Of a stretch of DNA of 64,000 nucleotides, positions 51,254 to 61,288 are shown piece after piece. The DNA is taken from contig PBNO01000006.1 of the NCBI GenBank assembly GCA_002723155.1, positions 896,438-960,437 of the forward strand, given 5' to 3'. The position numbers and the translations under genes were made by a program. Positions within the stretch are counted from its first letter, which is position 1. Each line of letters starts with the position of its first letter. A model generated the notes under the pieces. The model was not told where the DNA came from. It saw only the letters and a program-made list of their open reading frames with translations, and made no database searches. Source of the stretch: Ponticaulis sp. (GTDB taxonomy: Bacteria; Pseudomonadota; Alphaproteobacteria; Caulobacterales; Hyphomonadaceae).

Positions 51254-53784
51254 GCGCTTTCAAGTCTGTCTGCAAACGCGAACTTCGTGCCTTCTTCGCA
51301 AGCCCGCTCGCTTACGTATTCATCGGCGTATACTTGCTGCTCTCCGGTCTCGCCACGTGGAATATTGCCCGTTTCTTTGATACGGCTCGGGTTGATCTGG
51401 ACCCGCTCTTCCAGTTCCAGCCCTGGTTTCTGGCGATCCTTGCCCCCGCCATCGGCATGCGCCTCTGGAGCGAAGACCTTAAAAGCCGCTCGTCAGATAT
51501 CTATTTCACGGCACCCGTCCCGCTAATTAAAATCCATCTGGCTAAAGCCGTTGCAGGCCTCACCGTGCTCATCGCCGCTCTGGCTGCAACCCTCCCATAC
51601 TGGATTGTTGTAAGCTATCTTGGCGCGCCGGATCATGGGCTGATCGCGCTCAATTATCTGCATTTGATACTGATCAGCGCGCTCTTTCTGATTATCTCAA
51701 TGACCTTTTCTGCCGTAACACGGCAGCAGGTCGTCGCGCTTGTGCTTGGTGTAACCGTAAACCTCATTCTGCTGGTCGCAGGACTGAACATTGTCACCGA
51801 TATTGCCGGAAACCTGCCCGCACGCCTTTTAACAGGCTGGCTTGATAGCTTCGGACTGTTCTCGCTCCTGACAAATGCCCAACGCGGCGTTCTAAGGCTT
51901 TCTGATCCTCTTATTTATCTCAGCCTGATGGCGCTGTTCTGCATTGCGGGCGTTACGCTTCTCGATGCGCGCCGGAGACCCGGTCATCCAGTCTGGCGAA
52001 GCTGGACCGGCGCGACGCTTGCCATTCTATTTCTGGGCTTTCCTGCAATGCGGGCAACGCTCGATCTCACCATCGGGCAAGTACGGATTGATGTAACAGG
52101 ATACCAGCTCAATACGCTCTCTCCCGGTGCACGCGCGCTCGCAGCATCCGTAGAAGAGCCGATTGATCTCACACTGTTCTACAGTGAAGATATTGGAGCA
52201 GAATACCCGAACATCCGCGCGCATGCAGACAGGGTGGAGGCGCTCCTGAACGCTTTCGCAGTCGCCTCAAACGGGAATATCCGCACACAGACGATCAATC
52301 CTGCACCATTCTCTTCAGGTGAAGATCTCGCGATCACGCAAGGTATCTCTGCCGTGCCGACCGAGGGGATCGACCCGCTCTATTTTGGCCTGAGCGGACG
52401 AAATCTGGTCGATGATCTGAAAGCCATTCCATTCCTTGCACCCGAGCAGGACCACCGCCTTGAGTTTGAAGTCGCCCGCATGATTTCTCAGCTGGATAGT
52501 GTGACGCGATCCCGTCTCGGCATTCTGTCAGATATTCCTGCGCTCGACGGCGCGATTACCGGTAATCAGAGATCGGCGATCCAGCGCGCGATAGAAGATC
52601 AGTATCAGGTGAGCTGGCTGACGGGTGATATGTACTCTCTGCCAGACGGTCTTGAAGCGATTATCATAGCCCAGCCGGAGCATCTCAGCACTTATACGCT
52701 TTATCTTCTCGACCAGTATCTCCTCTCTGGCGGCAATCTGATTGTCCTGGCAGACCCTGAGCCCGTCATGCATCAAACCCGCCAGGTCGCGGAGCCCTTG
52801 CGCAACTGGATGACAGGCTGGGGGCTTACGCTGACGAGCGATATCGTCGCCGATGAAAGCCTTGGCCTGCCTGTAACGGTGCAATCAGCCTCCGGAAACC
52901 GTACCGTCAGTCAGCCAATATTCCCCGCGCCGGGACCTTCTCTCTTTGATCGGGAAGACTTTCTGACCGCCAATCTGAGACAACCGATAAACTTCGGGGC
53001 CGCCGGATATCTGGTCTTCAACGATAATGATGCGGTCAGCCTTTCGCCGCTCGTCTCCACGAGCGAAACACCTGCTCTCATCTCTGCAGACGCGCGCCGC
53101 AATGTGTCTCTTACGCCAACGACGGCCCGAAATGTGATGCAACCGCATGAAGGGGCCATCACACTCGCCGCGCGGCTGAGTGGCTCATTCCCATCATTCT
53201 TTACCGCCGCTCCGCAGCCGGACTTGCCGGATGACCCTGTACTGGCGCGTCTCGCCGCAAGCGAATTGAACTCAAACACCGGTTTTATAAGTCAGGGACA
53301 GCAAGCCAACATCTTGTTTATTCCGGATACGGATATTCTGTTCGATGCGTTCTATATAAATCCTCAGGACGGCACAACGATTGCCGATAACCGTGCCTTC
53401 CTGATGACGGCGATTGACCAGTTCGCGGGAAATCCTGAACTTGCCCGGCTCCGCGCTCGCCCACCTGCAATTCGCCCTATGACGCGGGTGACTGAGCTTC
53501 GTAACGAAGCCGAAACGTTATATCTCGCTGAACAGACCGCAATCGAAGACCGGCTGTTTGAACTCGAAGCAGAGATTGAAACCACGAGCCAGACAGATAA
53601 CGTCCGTCTACAAACGGAATACCTTGAAGCGCGCGAAGCGTTGCGCGATCTTCAGCGTCAGTTCCGACAAAGAATAGACGGTCTCGAAGCATGGCTTCGT
53701 TGGTGGACAATCTGGTTTCCGGCACTGCTCGCATTCCTGCTCAGCGCGACCATCAGGCTTTGGGTCAGGAGGTTTGCGCGATGA
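51250..53784 (+). CDS. GldF-GldG fused ABC permease / auxiliary protein
   Basis: An 844-residue fusion. Residues 1-265 form an ABC-2 permease with six membrane segments (ACKREL-type start VCKRELRAFFASPLAYVFIGVYLL), resembling GldF. Residues 275-800 are a GldG-like extracytoplasmic domain beginning after one membrane segment near 255-272, with the GIRIDVT-type QVRIDVTGYQLNTLSPGARALAASVEEPIDLTLF. A coiled coil (about 755-805) and a last membrane segment (815-835) close the protein. In Bacteroidetes GldF and GldG are separate. Start is GTG 51250 on the ATPase stop. Substrate unknown. Confidence 0.85.
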   Translation: MSAFKSVCKRELRAFFASPLAYVFIGVYLLLSGLATWNIARFFDTARVDLDPLFQFQPWFLAILAPAIGMRLWSEDLKSRSSDIYFTAPVPLIKIHLAKAVAGLTVLIAALAATLPYWIVVSYLGAPDHGLIALNYLHLILISALFLIISMTFSAVTRQQVVALVLGVTVNLILLVAGLNIVTDIAGNLPARLLTGWLDSFGLFSLLTNAQRGVLRLSDPLIYLSLMALFCIAGVTLLDARRRPGHPVWRSWTGATLAILFLGFPAMRATLDLTIGQVRIDVTGYQLNTLSPGARALAASVEEPIDLTLFYSEDIGAEYPNIRAHADRVEALLNAFAVASNGNIRTQTINPAPFSSGEDLAITQGISAVPTEGIDPLYFGLSGRNLVDDLKAIPFLAPEQDHRLEFEVARMISQLDSVTRSRLGILSDIPALDGAITGNQRSAIQRAIEDQYQVSWLTGDMYSLPDGLEAIIIAQPEHLSTYTLYLLDQYLLSGGNLIVLADPEPVMHQTRQVAEPLRNWMTGWGLTLTSDIVADESLGLPVTVQSASGNRTVSQPIFPAPGPSLFDREDFLTANLRQPINFGAAGYLVFNDNDAVSLSPLVSTSETPALISADARRNVSLTPTTARNVMQPHEGAITLAARLSGSFPSFFTAAPQPDLPDDPVLARLAASELNSNTGFISQGQQANILFIPDTDILFDAFYINPQDGTTIADNRAFLMTAIDQFAGNPELARLRARPPAIRPMTRVTELRNEAETLYLAEQTAIEDRLFELEAEIETTSQTDNVRLQTEYLEAREALRDLQRQFRQRIDGLEAWLRWWTIWFPALLAFLLSATIRLWVRRFAR

Positions 53785-54707
53785 CTTTCGTCGAGAAAAT
53801 GCCCGCTAAAACTCGTTTCGTTATCGTAACGTTGTTTGTCCTGACGCTTTGTCTGTTCCTTCTTATGCATAGCATCCTGACCTCAGTGCCGCAGAACAGC
53901 TCTGTTGATACCCGCCCGCTTTATTCAAGCGACGCGATTTCCAGCGCGCAGGAGATTGAGATCACCACCTCTGAAGCGATGTATACGCTCGTCAGGTCAG
54001 GCGATGCGTGGACCTTACGCGAGAAAGCCGGCTTTCCTGCCCGGCAGGAAAGTGTCTCTGAACTTTTGAACGCGCTTCAGGTTTTGACCCCCGCAGCCCG
54101 TTCTACGGCTCTGGCAGAGCGTCATGCCAGCATCGGCCTTTCAGATCCGGACGAAGGCGGGTATGGCGCGGCCATCAGACTTGATGAGCAGGACGACGTA
54201 TTCATTTACGGACGAAAAGATGCCGCTCAATACGGTCGCCTCCGCGGCGATGATCAGACCTGGCGCCTGAATGAAGTTCTGCCCCCGCTTTACAACCCGC
54301 TGCGCTGGATTTCGCTCGGAGACGACACGCTTCCGCGCCCGCAAGATGAGGTAACCGCCATAAGCATTCGGGGCGGCGGGCAAACCGCCGCTATTCTGCG
54401 AGATGGTGAAAACTGGGTCACCGATCAGGGCGAGGTTATTCCAGAAGAGACAATCGATGCCGCGATCTTCACCTCCCGGTTTCTCGAATTTGAAGATGTG
54501 CGCCGCGAAGGCCTGACACGGGCCTATTACACTATCTATTTCGACTATGCCGGTGACCGCATGCAGGCAATAGAACTCCTGCAGGACAATGATGCCGTCT
54601 GGGCACGCTTCCGCTTTGAGGGATTTGGCGACGACATGCAGCTATATGCGGGACGGGAATTCCGCATCGACGAACTATCGGCGCTCGATCTCGCGCTGGA
54701 ACTTTAA
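53781..54707 (+). CDS. DUF4340 domain protein
   Basis: A 308-residue protein with one N-terminal membrane segment (residues 13-32) and a beta-rich extracytoplasmic part. DUF4340 features are seen: ITTSEAMYTLVRSGDAWTLRE and VYRLDE-type repeats such as TWRLNEVLPPLYNPLRWI. DUF4340 proteins follow GldG-type genes widely. ATG 53781 overlaps the fusion gene by ATGA. It probably forms an envelope complex with the two genes before it. Its stop overlaps the convergent DUF1223 gene. Confidence 0.82.
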   Translation: MTFVEKMPAKTRFVIVTLFVLTLCLFLLMHSILTSVPQNSSVDTRPLYSSDAISSAQEIEITTSEAMYTLVRSGDAWTLREKAGFPARQESVSELLNALQVLTPAARSTALAERHASIGLSDPDEGGYGAAIRLDEQDDVFIYGRKDAAQYGRLRGDDQTWRLNEVLPPLYNPLRWISLGDDTLPRPQDEVTAISIRGGGQTAAILRDGENWVTDQGEVIPEETIDAAIFTSRFLEFEDVRREGLTRAYYTIYFDYAGDRMQAIELLQDNDAVWARFRFEGFGDDMQLYAGREFRIDELSALDLALEL

Positions 54708-55429
54708 CCCGTCACCAATGGGACTGTGCCGAAATCGAGAATTTCGTAAGAGTCCTGCTCCTGCAGAATAACCAGGCAGGCTTCGTGCTCGCACTCAAAT
54801 GTAAAGCTCGCACCGGATGTGCCATCCCAGGTGCCGATTTTTTCGAGCCCGGTTGCAATATTCATGTGCGGCAGATCCGTGCCGGAATTACCGCCGCGAT
54901 CAGGGCTGAGAACTGTAATGCCCGGACGATAACCAACAAGCCAGATATCTGAAGGCGCAACAGGCTGCGGCGTTGAAATTTCAACCAGCGAATCCGTCAC
55001 ATGCACACGCGTTCCCGGATCGGCCTCGTGATCCACATGGTGAATACGCTCTACAATATTGGATTCGGATACGCCTGAATTCTGCGTGCAGCCATCAACA
55101 ACCACCTGCGGCGTGTACGGACCGCGAAGGTCAAACGCTTCGGCATAATTGCGCTGTCGAACGAGGAATTCCGGCTCTGCATATGGCTCTTCGACGCCCA
55201 TATATTCCCAGTACGGTACGGACCATACGATCGGGAAAATATGCTGATCTTCTTCTGTCAGATTGATCAAAATTTCGTTTGCTGTCGGGCATGCGACGCA
55301 GCTCTGGCTCGAAAACAGCTCAACCAGTATCGGACGTGACGTCACAGAGTCGGCCTGTGCAGACAGGCCATTCAGGCACATCGCACCAGCGCTCAATAAA
55401 AACAGGGATCTGAATTTAGTTTTTTTCAT
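54704..55429 (-). CDS. DUF1223 thioredoxin-like secreted protein
   Basis: A 241-residue exported protein with a signal peptide (about 1-26, ending SAQA). The mature part begins RPILVELFSSQSCVACPTANEIL with a CVAC pair like the CxxC of thioredoxin-fold proteins, then YAEAFDLRGPYTPQVVVDG, typical of DUF1223. Later cysteines are in DGCTQ and FECEHEACL. Function unknown, perhaps redox-related. A terminator of acnA precedes it on the same strand, so it has its own promoter. Confidence 0.85.
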   Translation of the reverse strand: MKKTKFRSLFLLSAGAMCLNGLSAQADSVTSRPILVELFSSQSCVACPTANEILINLTEEDQHIFPIVWSVPYWEYMGVEEPYAEPEFLVRQRNYAEAFDLRGPYTPQVVVDGCTQNSGVSESNIVERIHHVDHEADPGTRVHVTDSLVEISTPQPVAPSDIWLVGYRPGITVLSPDRGGNSGTDLPHMNIATGLEKIGTWDGTSGASFTFECEHEACLVILQEQDSYEILDFGTVPLVTG

Positions 55430-55507
55430 GGGACCAATTTAGCTAAGCTGACGCACACTTACCAATCAACTGGCTGTGACCAATAGTACAAATAGCAGTT
55501 CCCATGA

Positions 55508-55542
55508 AAAAAGCCCCGCGGCACATGGCTACGGGGCTTTTT
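55508..55542. terminator. terminator downstream of acnA
   Basis: AAAAAGCCCCG and CGGGGCTTTTT form an 11-bp perfect stem with a 13-base loop. It lies 20 bases after the acnA stop, on the minus strand, with T5 on the 3' side. Confidence 0.9.
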
Positions 55543-55561
55543 CGCATACTTTGGGCAGCTT

Positions 55562-58246
55562 TTAGCCCGCTTCGCTCGCCAGATTGCGCAGCACATAGTG
55601 CAAAATGCCGCCATTGTTGAAGTAATCGAGCTCGTTTTGCGTATCGATACGAAGCTTCGCCAGAACGATATCGTGCTCACCGTTCGGGAACTCGATCAGA
55701 ACTTCAACATCCTGACGTGGCTTGAGGTCCGCAATGCCTTTGATCGTGACGACTTCATCGCCCTTCATGCCGAGGTCTTTCCAGCCTTTGCCCTCTGGCA
55801 ACTGAAGCGGCACCACGCCCATACCGATCAGGTTGGAGCGGTGAATACGCTCAAAGCTGTCTGCGAGAACAGCGCGCACACCAAGAAGGTTGGTACCCTT
55901 CGCCGCCCAGTCACGCGATGAGCCTGTACCGTATTGTTCACCGGCAAACACAACGAGTTCTTTACCGGCATCTTTGTACTTCATCGCCGCATCATAGATC
56001 GACATGACGTCGCCCTGAGGCCAGAGCTTGGTCACGCCGCCCTCAGTGCCCGGAACCATCTGGTTCTTGATGCGGATATTGGCAAACGTACCGCGCATCA
56101 TGACCTCATGATTACCGCGTCGTGAGCCATATGAGTTAAACTCGGAGACCGGCACACCATTTTCGGCGAGCCAGCGGCCAGCAGGACTATCGGCTTTGAT
56201 ATTACCCGCAGGCGAGATGTGGTCCGTCGTGATCGATTCAGCGAACAGGCCGAGAATATTCGCTTTCTCGATGTCGTTAATCGCATCCGGCTCCATCGTC
56301 ATGCCTGCGAAATATGGTGGGTTCGCCACGTATGTGGATTCAGGCCAGCCATATGTCTCGCCGCCTTTCACCTCGATTTTTTGCCAGTGCTCGTCACCTT
56401 TGAACACGTCGCCATAACGCGTATCGAACATTTCAGGCGTCACGCATTCGCGAACAACAGCCGTAATCTCTTCATTCGAAGGCCAGACATCAGAGAGATA
56501 TACCGGCTCGTTCTCATCATCATATCCGATCGGATCCTGAGTGAGATTGATGTTCATGGAGCCTGCCAGCGCGTAAGCCACAACCAATGGCGGGCTCGCC
56601 AGATAGTTCGCACGAACGTCAGGGTTTACGCGGCCTTCAAAGTTCCGGTTACCGGACAGAACTGACGTTGCAACAAGGTCAGCCTCGCTGATCGCTTTGG
56701 AAATCTTTTCAGGCAGTGGACCGGAGTTACCGATACAGGTCGTGCAACCATAGCCGACAAGGTCAAAGCCGAGCTTATCAAGATCATCCTGAAGACCGGC
56801 CTTCGCCAGATAATCGGTCACGACCTGAGAGCCGGGTGCGAGAGAGGTTTTCACCCAAGGCTTCACGGTAAGACCGCGCTCGACCGCTTTTTTGGCGACC
56901 AGACCTGCCGCAATCATCACAGACGGGTTCGATGTGTTCGTACAGGATGTGATCGCGGCAATCACAACATCACCATGGCCGATGGAATACTCTTCACCAT
57001 CGACTTTGGCACGCTTGGTCGCTTCATCGAGCTTGTTGAATTCGGTACCAAGTGTAGTCGCGAAGGCGTCTGCCGCATCGTCGAGAATGATACGGTCCTG
57101 AGGGCGCTTCGGTCCGGCAATGCTCGGGCGGACTGTGGAAATATCAAGCTCGAGCGTATCGGTGTAGACAGGGTCTGCCATGTCGGCGCGCCACATGCCT
57201 TGCGCTTTCGCATAGGCTTTGACGAGTTCGATCTGCTCTTCAGAACGGCCAGTTGTTTTCAGATAGTCGAGCGTTTCGTCATCAACCGGGAAGAAGCCAC
57301 ATGTCGCGCCATATTCCGGCGCCATGTTTGAAATTGTTGCCTCGTCTTCGAGAGACAGATTGGCAAGGCCCGGGCCGTAGAATTCAACGAACTTACCAAC
57401 CACGCCCTTCTCGCGGAGCATGTCGACGACAACCAGAACGAGGTCAGTCGCTGTAACGCCCTCGGCCAGCTTGCCGGTGAGTTTAAAGCCGATGACCTCA
57501 GGGATGAGCATGGAGACCGGCTGGCCGAGCATGGCCGCCTCAGCTTCGATACCGCCAACACCCCAACCGAGAACAGACAGGCCATTCACCATTGTCGTGT
57601 GAGAGTCGGTACCCACGCAGGTATCCGGATAGGCGACCGTTTCGCCGTCCTCGTCTTTGGTCCAGACCGTGCGGGCCAGATACTCGAGATTTACCTGGTG
57701 GCAAATGCCTGTACCCGGAGGCACAGCGCGGAAGTTTTCAAAGGCAGTCTGGCCCCATTTCAGGAACTCATAACGTTCAGCGTTACGTTCGTACTCACGC
57801 GCCACGTTCTTTTCGAACGAGTCTGCATGGCCGAAATAGTCCACCATGACCGAGTGGTCGATGACCAGATCAACAGGCACTTGCGGGTTAATGGCTTTCG
57901 GGTCAGCGCCCAGTGCTTTCGCTGCATCCCGCATGGCAGCTAGGTCAACGACGGCAGGAACGCCGGTGAAATCCTGCATGAGAACGCGCGCTGGACGATA
58001 AGCGATTTCGTGCTGGGCAGAGCCCTTATCGGTCAGCCATGCCGCAAAGGCTTTGATATCGTCGGCAGTGACTGTCGTGCCATCCTCGAACCTCAACATG
58101 TTCTCAAGAAGCACTTTGAGAGAGGCCGGGAGACTGGTTACATCACCAAGGCCATTCGCCGCAGCTGCTTCGAGACTGAAATAGGTATAAGTCTTGTCGC
58201 CTACGGTAAGTGTTTTCTTGGACTTGAAGCTGTCGAGAGATGCCAT
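55562..58246 (-). CDS. acnA: aconitate hydratase A
   Basis: Isomerises citrate to isocitrate in the TCA cycle with a [4Fe-4S] cluster. The 894-residue protein has the three cluster cysteines in [14 protein letters not shown] and [12 protein letters not shown], plus [14 protein letters not shown] upstream, and the C-terminal swivel domain with [18 protein letters not shown] and [17 protein letters not shown]. Size and order are those of AcnA, not AcnB. ATG 58246 is chosen over the in-frame start at 58276, since family members begin MASLDSFKS and AAGGAAG lies before it. Confidence 0.96.
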   Translation of the reverse strand: MASLDSFKSKKTLTVGDKTYTYFSLEAAAANGLGDVTSLPASLKVLLENMLRFEDGTTVTADDIKAFAAWLTDKGSAQHEIAYRPARVLMQDFTGVPAVVDLAAMRDAAKALGADPKAINPQVPVDLVIDHSVMVDYFGHADSFEKNVAREYERNAERYEFLKWGQTAFENFRAVPPGTGICHQVNLEYLARTVWTKDEDGETVAYPDTCVGTDSHTTMVNGLSVLGWGVGGIEAEAAMLGQPVSMLIPEVIGFKLTGKLAEGVTATDLVLVVVDMLREKGVVGKFVEFYGPGLANLSLEDEATISNMAPEYGATCGFFPVDDETLDYLKTTGRSEEQIELVKAYAKAQGMWRADMADPVYTDTLELDISTVRPSIAGPKRPQDRIILDDAADAFATTLGTEFNKLDEATKRAKVDGEEYSIGHGDVVIAAITSCTNTSNPSVMIAAGLVAKKAVERGLTVKPWVKTSLAPGSQVVTDYLAKAGLQDDLDKLGFDLVGYGCTTCIGNSGPLPEKISKAISEADLVATSVLSGNRNFEGRVNPDVRANYLASPPLVVAYALAGSMNINLTQDPIGYDDENEPVYLSDVWPSNEEITAVVRECVTPEMFDTRYGDVFKGDEHWQKIEVKGGETYGWPESTYVANPPYFAGMTMEPDAINDIEKANILGLFAESITTDHISPAGNIKADSPAGRWLAENGVPVSEFNSYGSRRGNHEVMMRGTFANIRIKNQMVPGTEGGVTKLWPQGDVMSIYDAAMKYKDAGKELVVFAGEQYGTGSSRDWAAKGTNLLGVRAVLADSFERIHRSNLIGMGVVPLQLPEGKGWKDLGMKGDEVVTIKGIADLKPRQDVEVLIEFPNGEHDIVLAKLRIDTQNELDYFNNGGILHYVLRNLASEAG

Positions 58247-58374
58247 GGGCTTTTCTTCCTTCCTGCGTATATGCAAACTGGCTACACGTGGTCAGTGTGG
58301 AGGTCCGTTGAACGATTTTTTATCGTCGCAGTCCGCCACCTGCAATTCGTCTGTCGCCATGTTTGGAAGCTAGT

Positions 58375-58998
58375 TTGTCTGAAGACCCGTTCAATTCCGA
58401 ATTTGCTTTGCAAATCAGCAACCTTACAGCCGTCAGAGGGTATAGCTTACTGTTCTCTGGTCTGGACTTCATCTTATCTAGTGGCTGCTTTGCTGCTCTT
58501 AAAGGGCCGAACGGGACAGGTAAGACAACGCTTTTGCGAATAATTGCGGGCTTTATCGAACCTGAAACAGGGAACGTATCTCGGGCTGAAGAGTTCCGCG
58601 ATCAGGGGCCATTTTTTCTCGGTCATGAACACGGACTGCGCGCCAGCGAAACGCCGCTCTCACATTTGAAGGATTGGGCGGACATGCACTTCGCCCCGCG
58701 CGACCGGATCAGCGCAGCAATTGACCGTGTCGGGCTTACCATTCGCCAGAACGTTCCCGCCTATTCGCTCTCTGCCGGACAGAAGAAGCGCGTGGCGCTT
58801 GCACGTGCGCTCGTCGCGCCGCGGAAGCTATGGCTTCTGGATGAGCCAGCCTCTGCGCTCGATGTGCACGGTCAGGCGCTCTTATGCGATCTGATGCGCG
58901 AGCACCTTGGCTCGGGAGGTTCAATTCTCGCCGCGCTACACGACCCGCTGGAACTCCAGCCAGACACCATTCTGGACCTCGGGGAGTTTGCAAAATGA
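58375..58998 (+). CDS. ccmA: haem exporter ATP-binding protein CcmA
   Basis: ATPase of the CcmABCD complex, which releases haem-CcmE for cytochrome c maturation. The 207-residue protein has Walker A GPNGTGKTT, signature LSAGQ in YSLSAGQKKRVALARAL, Walker B LWLLDEPASALD and AALHDPL as the H-loop. No ATG lies at the expected start; TTG 58375, with GGAAG 5 bases before it, and TTG 58363 are the choices. It overlaps ccmB by ATGA. The acnA gene is divergent about 115 bases upstream. Confidence 0.9.
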   Translation: MSEDPFNSEFALQISNLTAVRGYSLLFSGLDFILSSGCFAALKGPNGTGKTTLLRIIAGFIEPETGNVSRAEEFRDQGPFFLGHEHGLRASETPLSHLKDWADMHFAPRDRISAAIDRVGLTIRQNVPAYSLSAGQKKRVALARALVAPRKLWLLDEPASALDVHGQALLCDLMREHLGSGGSILAALHDPLELQPDTILDLGEFAK

Positions 58999-59651
58999 GA
59001 GGTGTACTCGCCATTTTCCGCCGCGAGCTGGTGCTTGCATGGGCGGGCGGCTCAGGTTTGTTCCTGCCTGCCGCCTTCTTTGCCGGAACGATTTTCCTTG
59101 CGCCGCTCGGCGTTGGCACGGAGCCGCGTCTTCTTTCGGCGCTTGGTCCGGGCCTGATCTTCGTGGCGCTTTGCCTTGCCTCACTCACCACGCTTGAGCG
59201 TATTTTTCAGGCCGACCTTGAGACAGGCGCTCTGGACCATCAGCGTCTTGCAGGCCTCTCTATGGAACTGGTGACCCTCGTAAAGGTCGCCGCTCACTGG
59301 CTGGTTTCCGGTCTGCCGATCGCGCTCCTCACACCGATTGCTGCCGTAATGATGCGTGCCGAAACAGTCAGCGCGGCCACTATCCTGCCTGTACTGCTGG
59401 GCAGCATCACCATCTTCCTCTGGGGAGGTGTGGGCGCATCACTAACAGCAGGTCTCCGCCGCAGCGGACCTCTCGTTGCGCTTCTTGTGCTGCCGCTCTT
59501 TGTTCCGGTTGTAATCTTCGGCGCAGAGGAGCTGAACCATCTCCTCACCGGCGAGACGTTCGGCGCTGGCCTGAGCCTTCTTGCCGCAAACAGCCTTGCC
59601 GCACTTGCCATCTCACCATTTGCAATGTCACTTGCACTCAAACTGGAATAG
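58995..59651 (+). CDS. ccmB: haem exporter permease CcmB
   Basis: Membrane subunit of the CcmABCD complex. The 218-residue protein has six membrane segments and the CcmB motifs RRELVLAWAGGSGLFLPAAFF at the start, ERIFQADLETGALDHQRLAG in the first cytoplasmic loop and FVPVVIFGAEEL. ATG 58995 overlaps ccmA by 4 bases; the longer frame within ccmA is not used. It is followed by ccmC after 10 bases. Confidence 0.93.
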   Translation: MRGVLAIFRRELVLAWAGGSGLFLPAAFFAGTIFLAPLGVGTEPRLLSALGPGLIFVALCLASLTTLERIFQADLETGALDHQRLAGLSMELVTLVKVAAHWLVSGLPIALLTPIAAVMMRAETVSAATILPVLLGSITIFLWGGVGASLTAGLRRSGPLVALLVLPLFVPVVIFGAEELNHLLTGETFGAGLSLLAANSLAALAISPFAMSLALKLE

Positions 59652-59661
59652 AGACACGCGC

Positions 59662-60390
59662 ATGTTTTCGACTTTCGCAAATCCGCACCGCTTTATGGCG
59701 TTGTCAAAATGGCTTCTGCCGGTGTTTGCAGGGCTTGGCATTGTCATGCTTGCGACCGGCTGGGTCTGGGCGATTTTCTTCGTGCCGGAAGAACAGTATC
59801 AGGGCGCGACCGCGCGGATTATGTATATTCACGTGCCTGCTGCGATGGTCTCCATGGCAGCCTATGCGACCATGGCTGTCGGCAGCCTTCTCTATCTGAC
59901 GCTCAAGCACACATTGGCTGATGTCGCCGCGAAAAGCGCCGCCCCGACGGCTGCCGCACTCTCCTTTATCTGCCTTATTACGGGCGCGCTCTGGGGCCGT
60001 CCAACATGGGGCACTTATTGGGTATGGGATGCGCGCCTGACCAGCATGCTATTCCAGCTCTTCCTCATTCTTGGCTATATGGCGCTGCGCTCAGCGTTCC
60101 AACGCGAGCAGGACGCGGCCCGCGCAGGCGCCATTCTCTGCCTTGTCGGCGCAGTGAACCTGCCAATCATCAAATTCTCTGTCGACTGGTGGAACACGCT
60201 CCACCAACCAGCGGGCTTCATCACAATGAGCGGATCAAGCCTTGCGGGCGAGTTCTTCTGGCCTCTGCTTTATAATCTCTTCGCGGTGATGTTCGTGTTC
60301 TGCGCTCTTCTGATGGCCGCCATGCGCGCCGACATTCAGGACCGTCAGTATGAAGCGAAGCTTGCACGCCTCAACAGGAGCGGATCATGA
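59662..60390 (+). CDS. ccmC: haem exporter protein CcmC
   Basis: Haem-handling subunit that binds haem in its tryptophan-rich WWD motif and loads CcmE. The 242-residue protein has six membrane segments, the WWD motif WGTYWVWDARLTS, and the axial His residues in IMYIHVPAAM and WWNTLHQPAGF. ATG 59662 follows an in-frame open region that overlaps ccmB. It overlaps ccmD by 4 bases (ATGA). Confidence 0.95.
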   Translation: MFSTFANPHRFMALSKWLLPVFAGLGIVMLATGWVWAIFFVPEEQYQGATARIMYIHVPAAMVSMAAYATMAVGSLLYLTLKHTLADVAAKSAAPTAAALSFICLITGALWGRPTWGTYWVWDARLTSMLFQLFLILGYMALRSAFQREQDAARAGAILCLVGAVNLPIIKFSVDWWNTLHQPAGFITMSGSSLAGEFFWPLLYNLFAVMFVFCALLMAAMRADIQDRQYEAKLARLNRSGS

Positions 60391-60560
60391 ACGAAGCACT
60401 TACCGGTCAGGTCAATTCCGGCGATGTCTTCATCTGGGCGAGCTATGTGATCTCCGCAATCATGCTGGGCGGGGTCGCACTCTGGACCATTATCCGCATG
60501 ATGAGCGCCAAGAAAAAGCTCGCCATGCTGGAGCAGGCGAGCGCTTCTGAAAAAGACTGA
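60387..60560 (+). CDS. ccmD: haem exporter protein CcmD
   Basis: Small single-pass subunit needed for release of haem-CcmE from CcmABC. The 57-residue protein has one membrane helix (residues 14-36, FIWASYVISAIMLGGVALW) and a basic cytoplasmic end (RMMSAKKK), the standard CcmD layout. It starts on the ATGA overlap with ccmC. ccmE and the haem lyase genes are not in the window. Confidence 0.85.
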   Translation: MNEALTGQVNSGDVFIWASYVISAIMLGGVALWTIIRMMSAKKKLAMLEQASASEKD

Positions 60561-60570
60561 GACTGAAGAG

Positions 60571-61137
60571 CTATTTGCCCTTCTTGTCCTTCTTCTTTTT
60601 CTTCTTCTCTTTTTTCTTTTTCTCTTCGGTCTTGGCGTCGTTCGTTTTCTTCTTCGCCTTCACATCGACCGGAGAATCCAGCTCTTCAAAATCTGCCCAG
60701 TCCACACTGGCAAGCAGACCCAGAATGCCTACGAAAGCACGGCGTCGGTTGCGCGGGATCATGTTGAGAATGGCATCATCTGCACGCTGAACAATTGGCA
60801 GAACCGTATTCAGAGCGACAGTTCCATCCGGCGCCATATGTACTGACTTGGCGCGTGCATCCAGCTTGGCCTGACGGCGCTCCAGCAGGCCACGCTTTTC
60901 CATACGCGCAACCATGTCCGCCAGGGTAGAGCGGTCAATGCCGGTCGTTTTCACAAGGTCAGACTGAGAGCAGCCTTCGTTTTCATTTACGGCCGCAAGT
61001 ACCGCAAACTGACGAAGTGTAATGTCGGCATCACTCATTCCATCAAACTGCTCGGACGCAAATTGTTGCGCGCGGTGAAGCAGGTGACTTGCCGACTTAT
61101 CAAGGCTGAATGGTTTGTCCTGATCGATATTTTCCAC
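60571..61137 (-). CDS. MarR family regulator with poly-lysine tail
   Basis: A winged-helix MarR protein of about 188 residues. The DNA-binding part has CSQSDLVKTTGIDRSTLADMV and the wing MEKRGLLERRQAKLDARAKSV. The C-terminal 27 residues are nearly all Lys and Glu, an unusual tail. GTG 61137 is used because GGGGG lies 8 bases upstream; ATG 61191 is the other choice, with no ribosome site. Divergent from the Nudix gene, so it may control it or itself. It converges on ccmD at 10 bases. Confidence 0.82.
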   Translation of the reverse strand: MENIDQDKPFSLDKSASHLLHRAQQFASEQFDGMSDADITLRQFAVLAAVNENEGCSQSDLVKTTGIDRSTLADMVARMEKRGLLERRQAKLDARAKSVHMAPDGTVALNTVLPIVQRADDAILNMIPRNRRRAFVGILGLLASVDWADFEELDSPVDVKAKKKTNDAKTEEKKKKEKKKKKKDKKGK

Positions 61138-61288
61138 GGCGTGCACCCCCGGTTTGTTACATGTTGACAGCGTGGCTTCACTGATAAGCATAATACGCAA
61201 TTGTTTCAGTCACGTGAAACTTGATCGTGTGCGGATGATTTTCCCGAAATCGGGCATTATTCGACCAGAAAAAGATAAAGGGGGAAGC

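Noticed and set aside
60571..60660. Sequencing slippage as the cause of the Lys/Glu tail
   Set aside because: The frame stays open and the codons vary among AAA, AAG, GAA and GAG, so it is not a simple homopolymer error; kept as a real tail.
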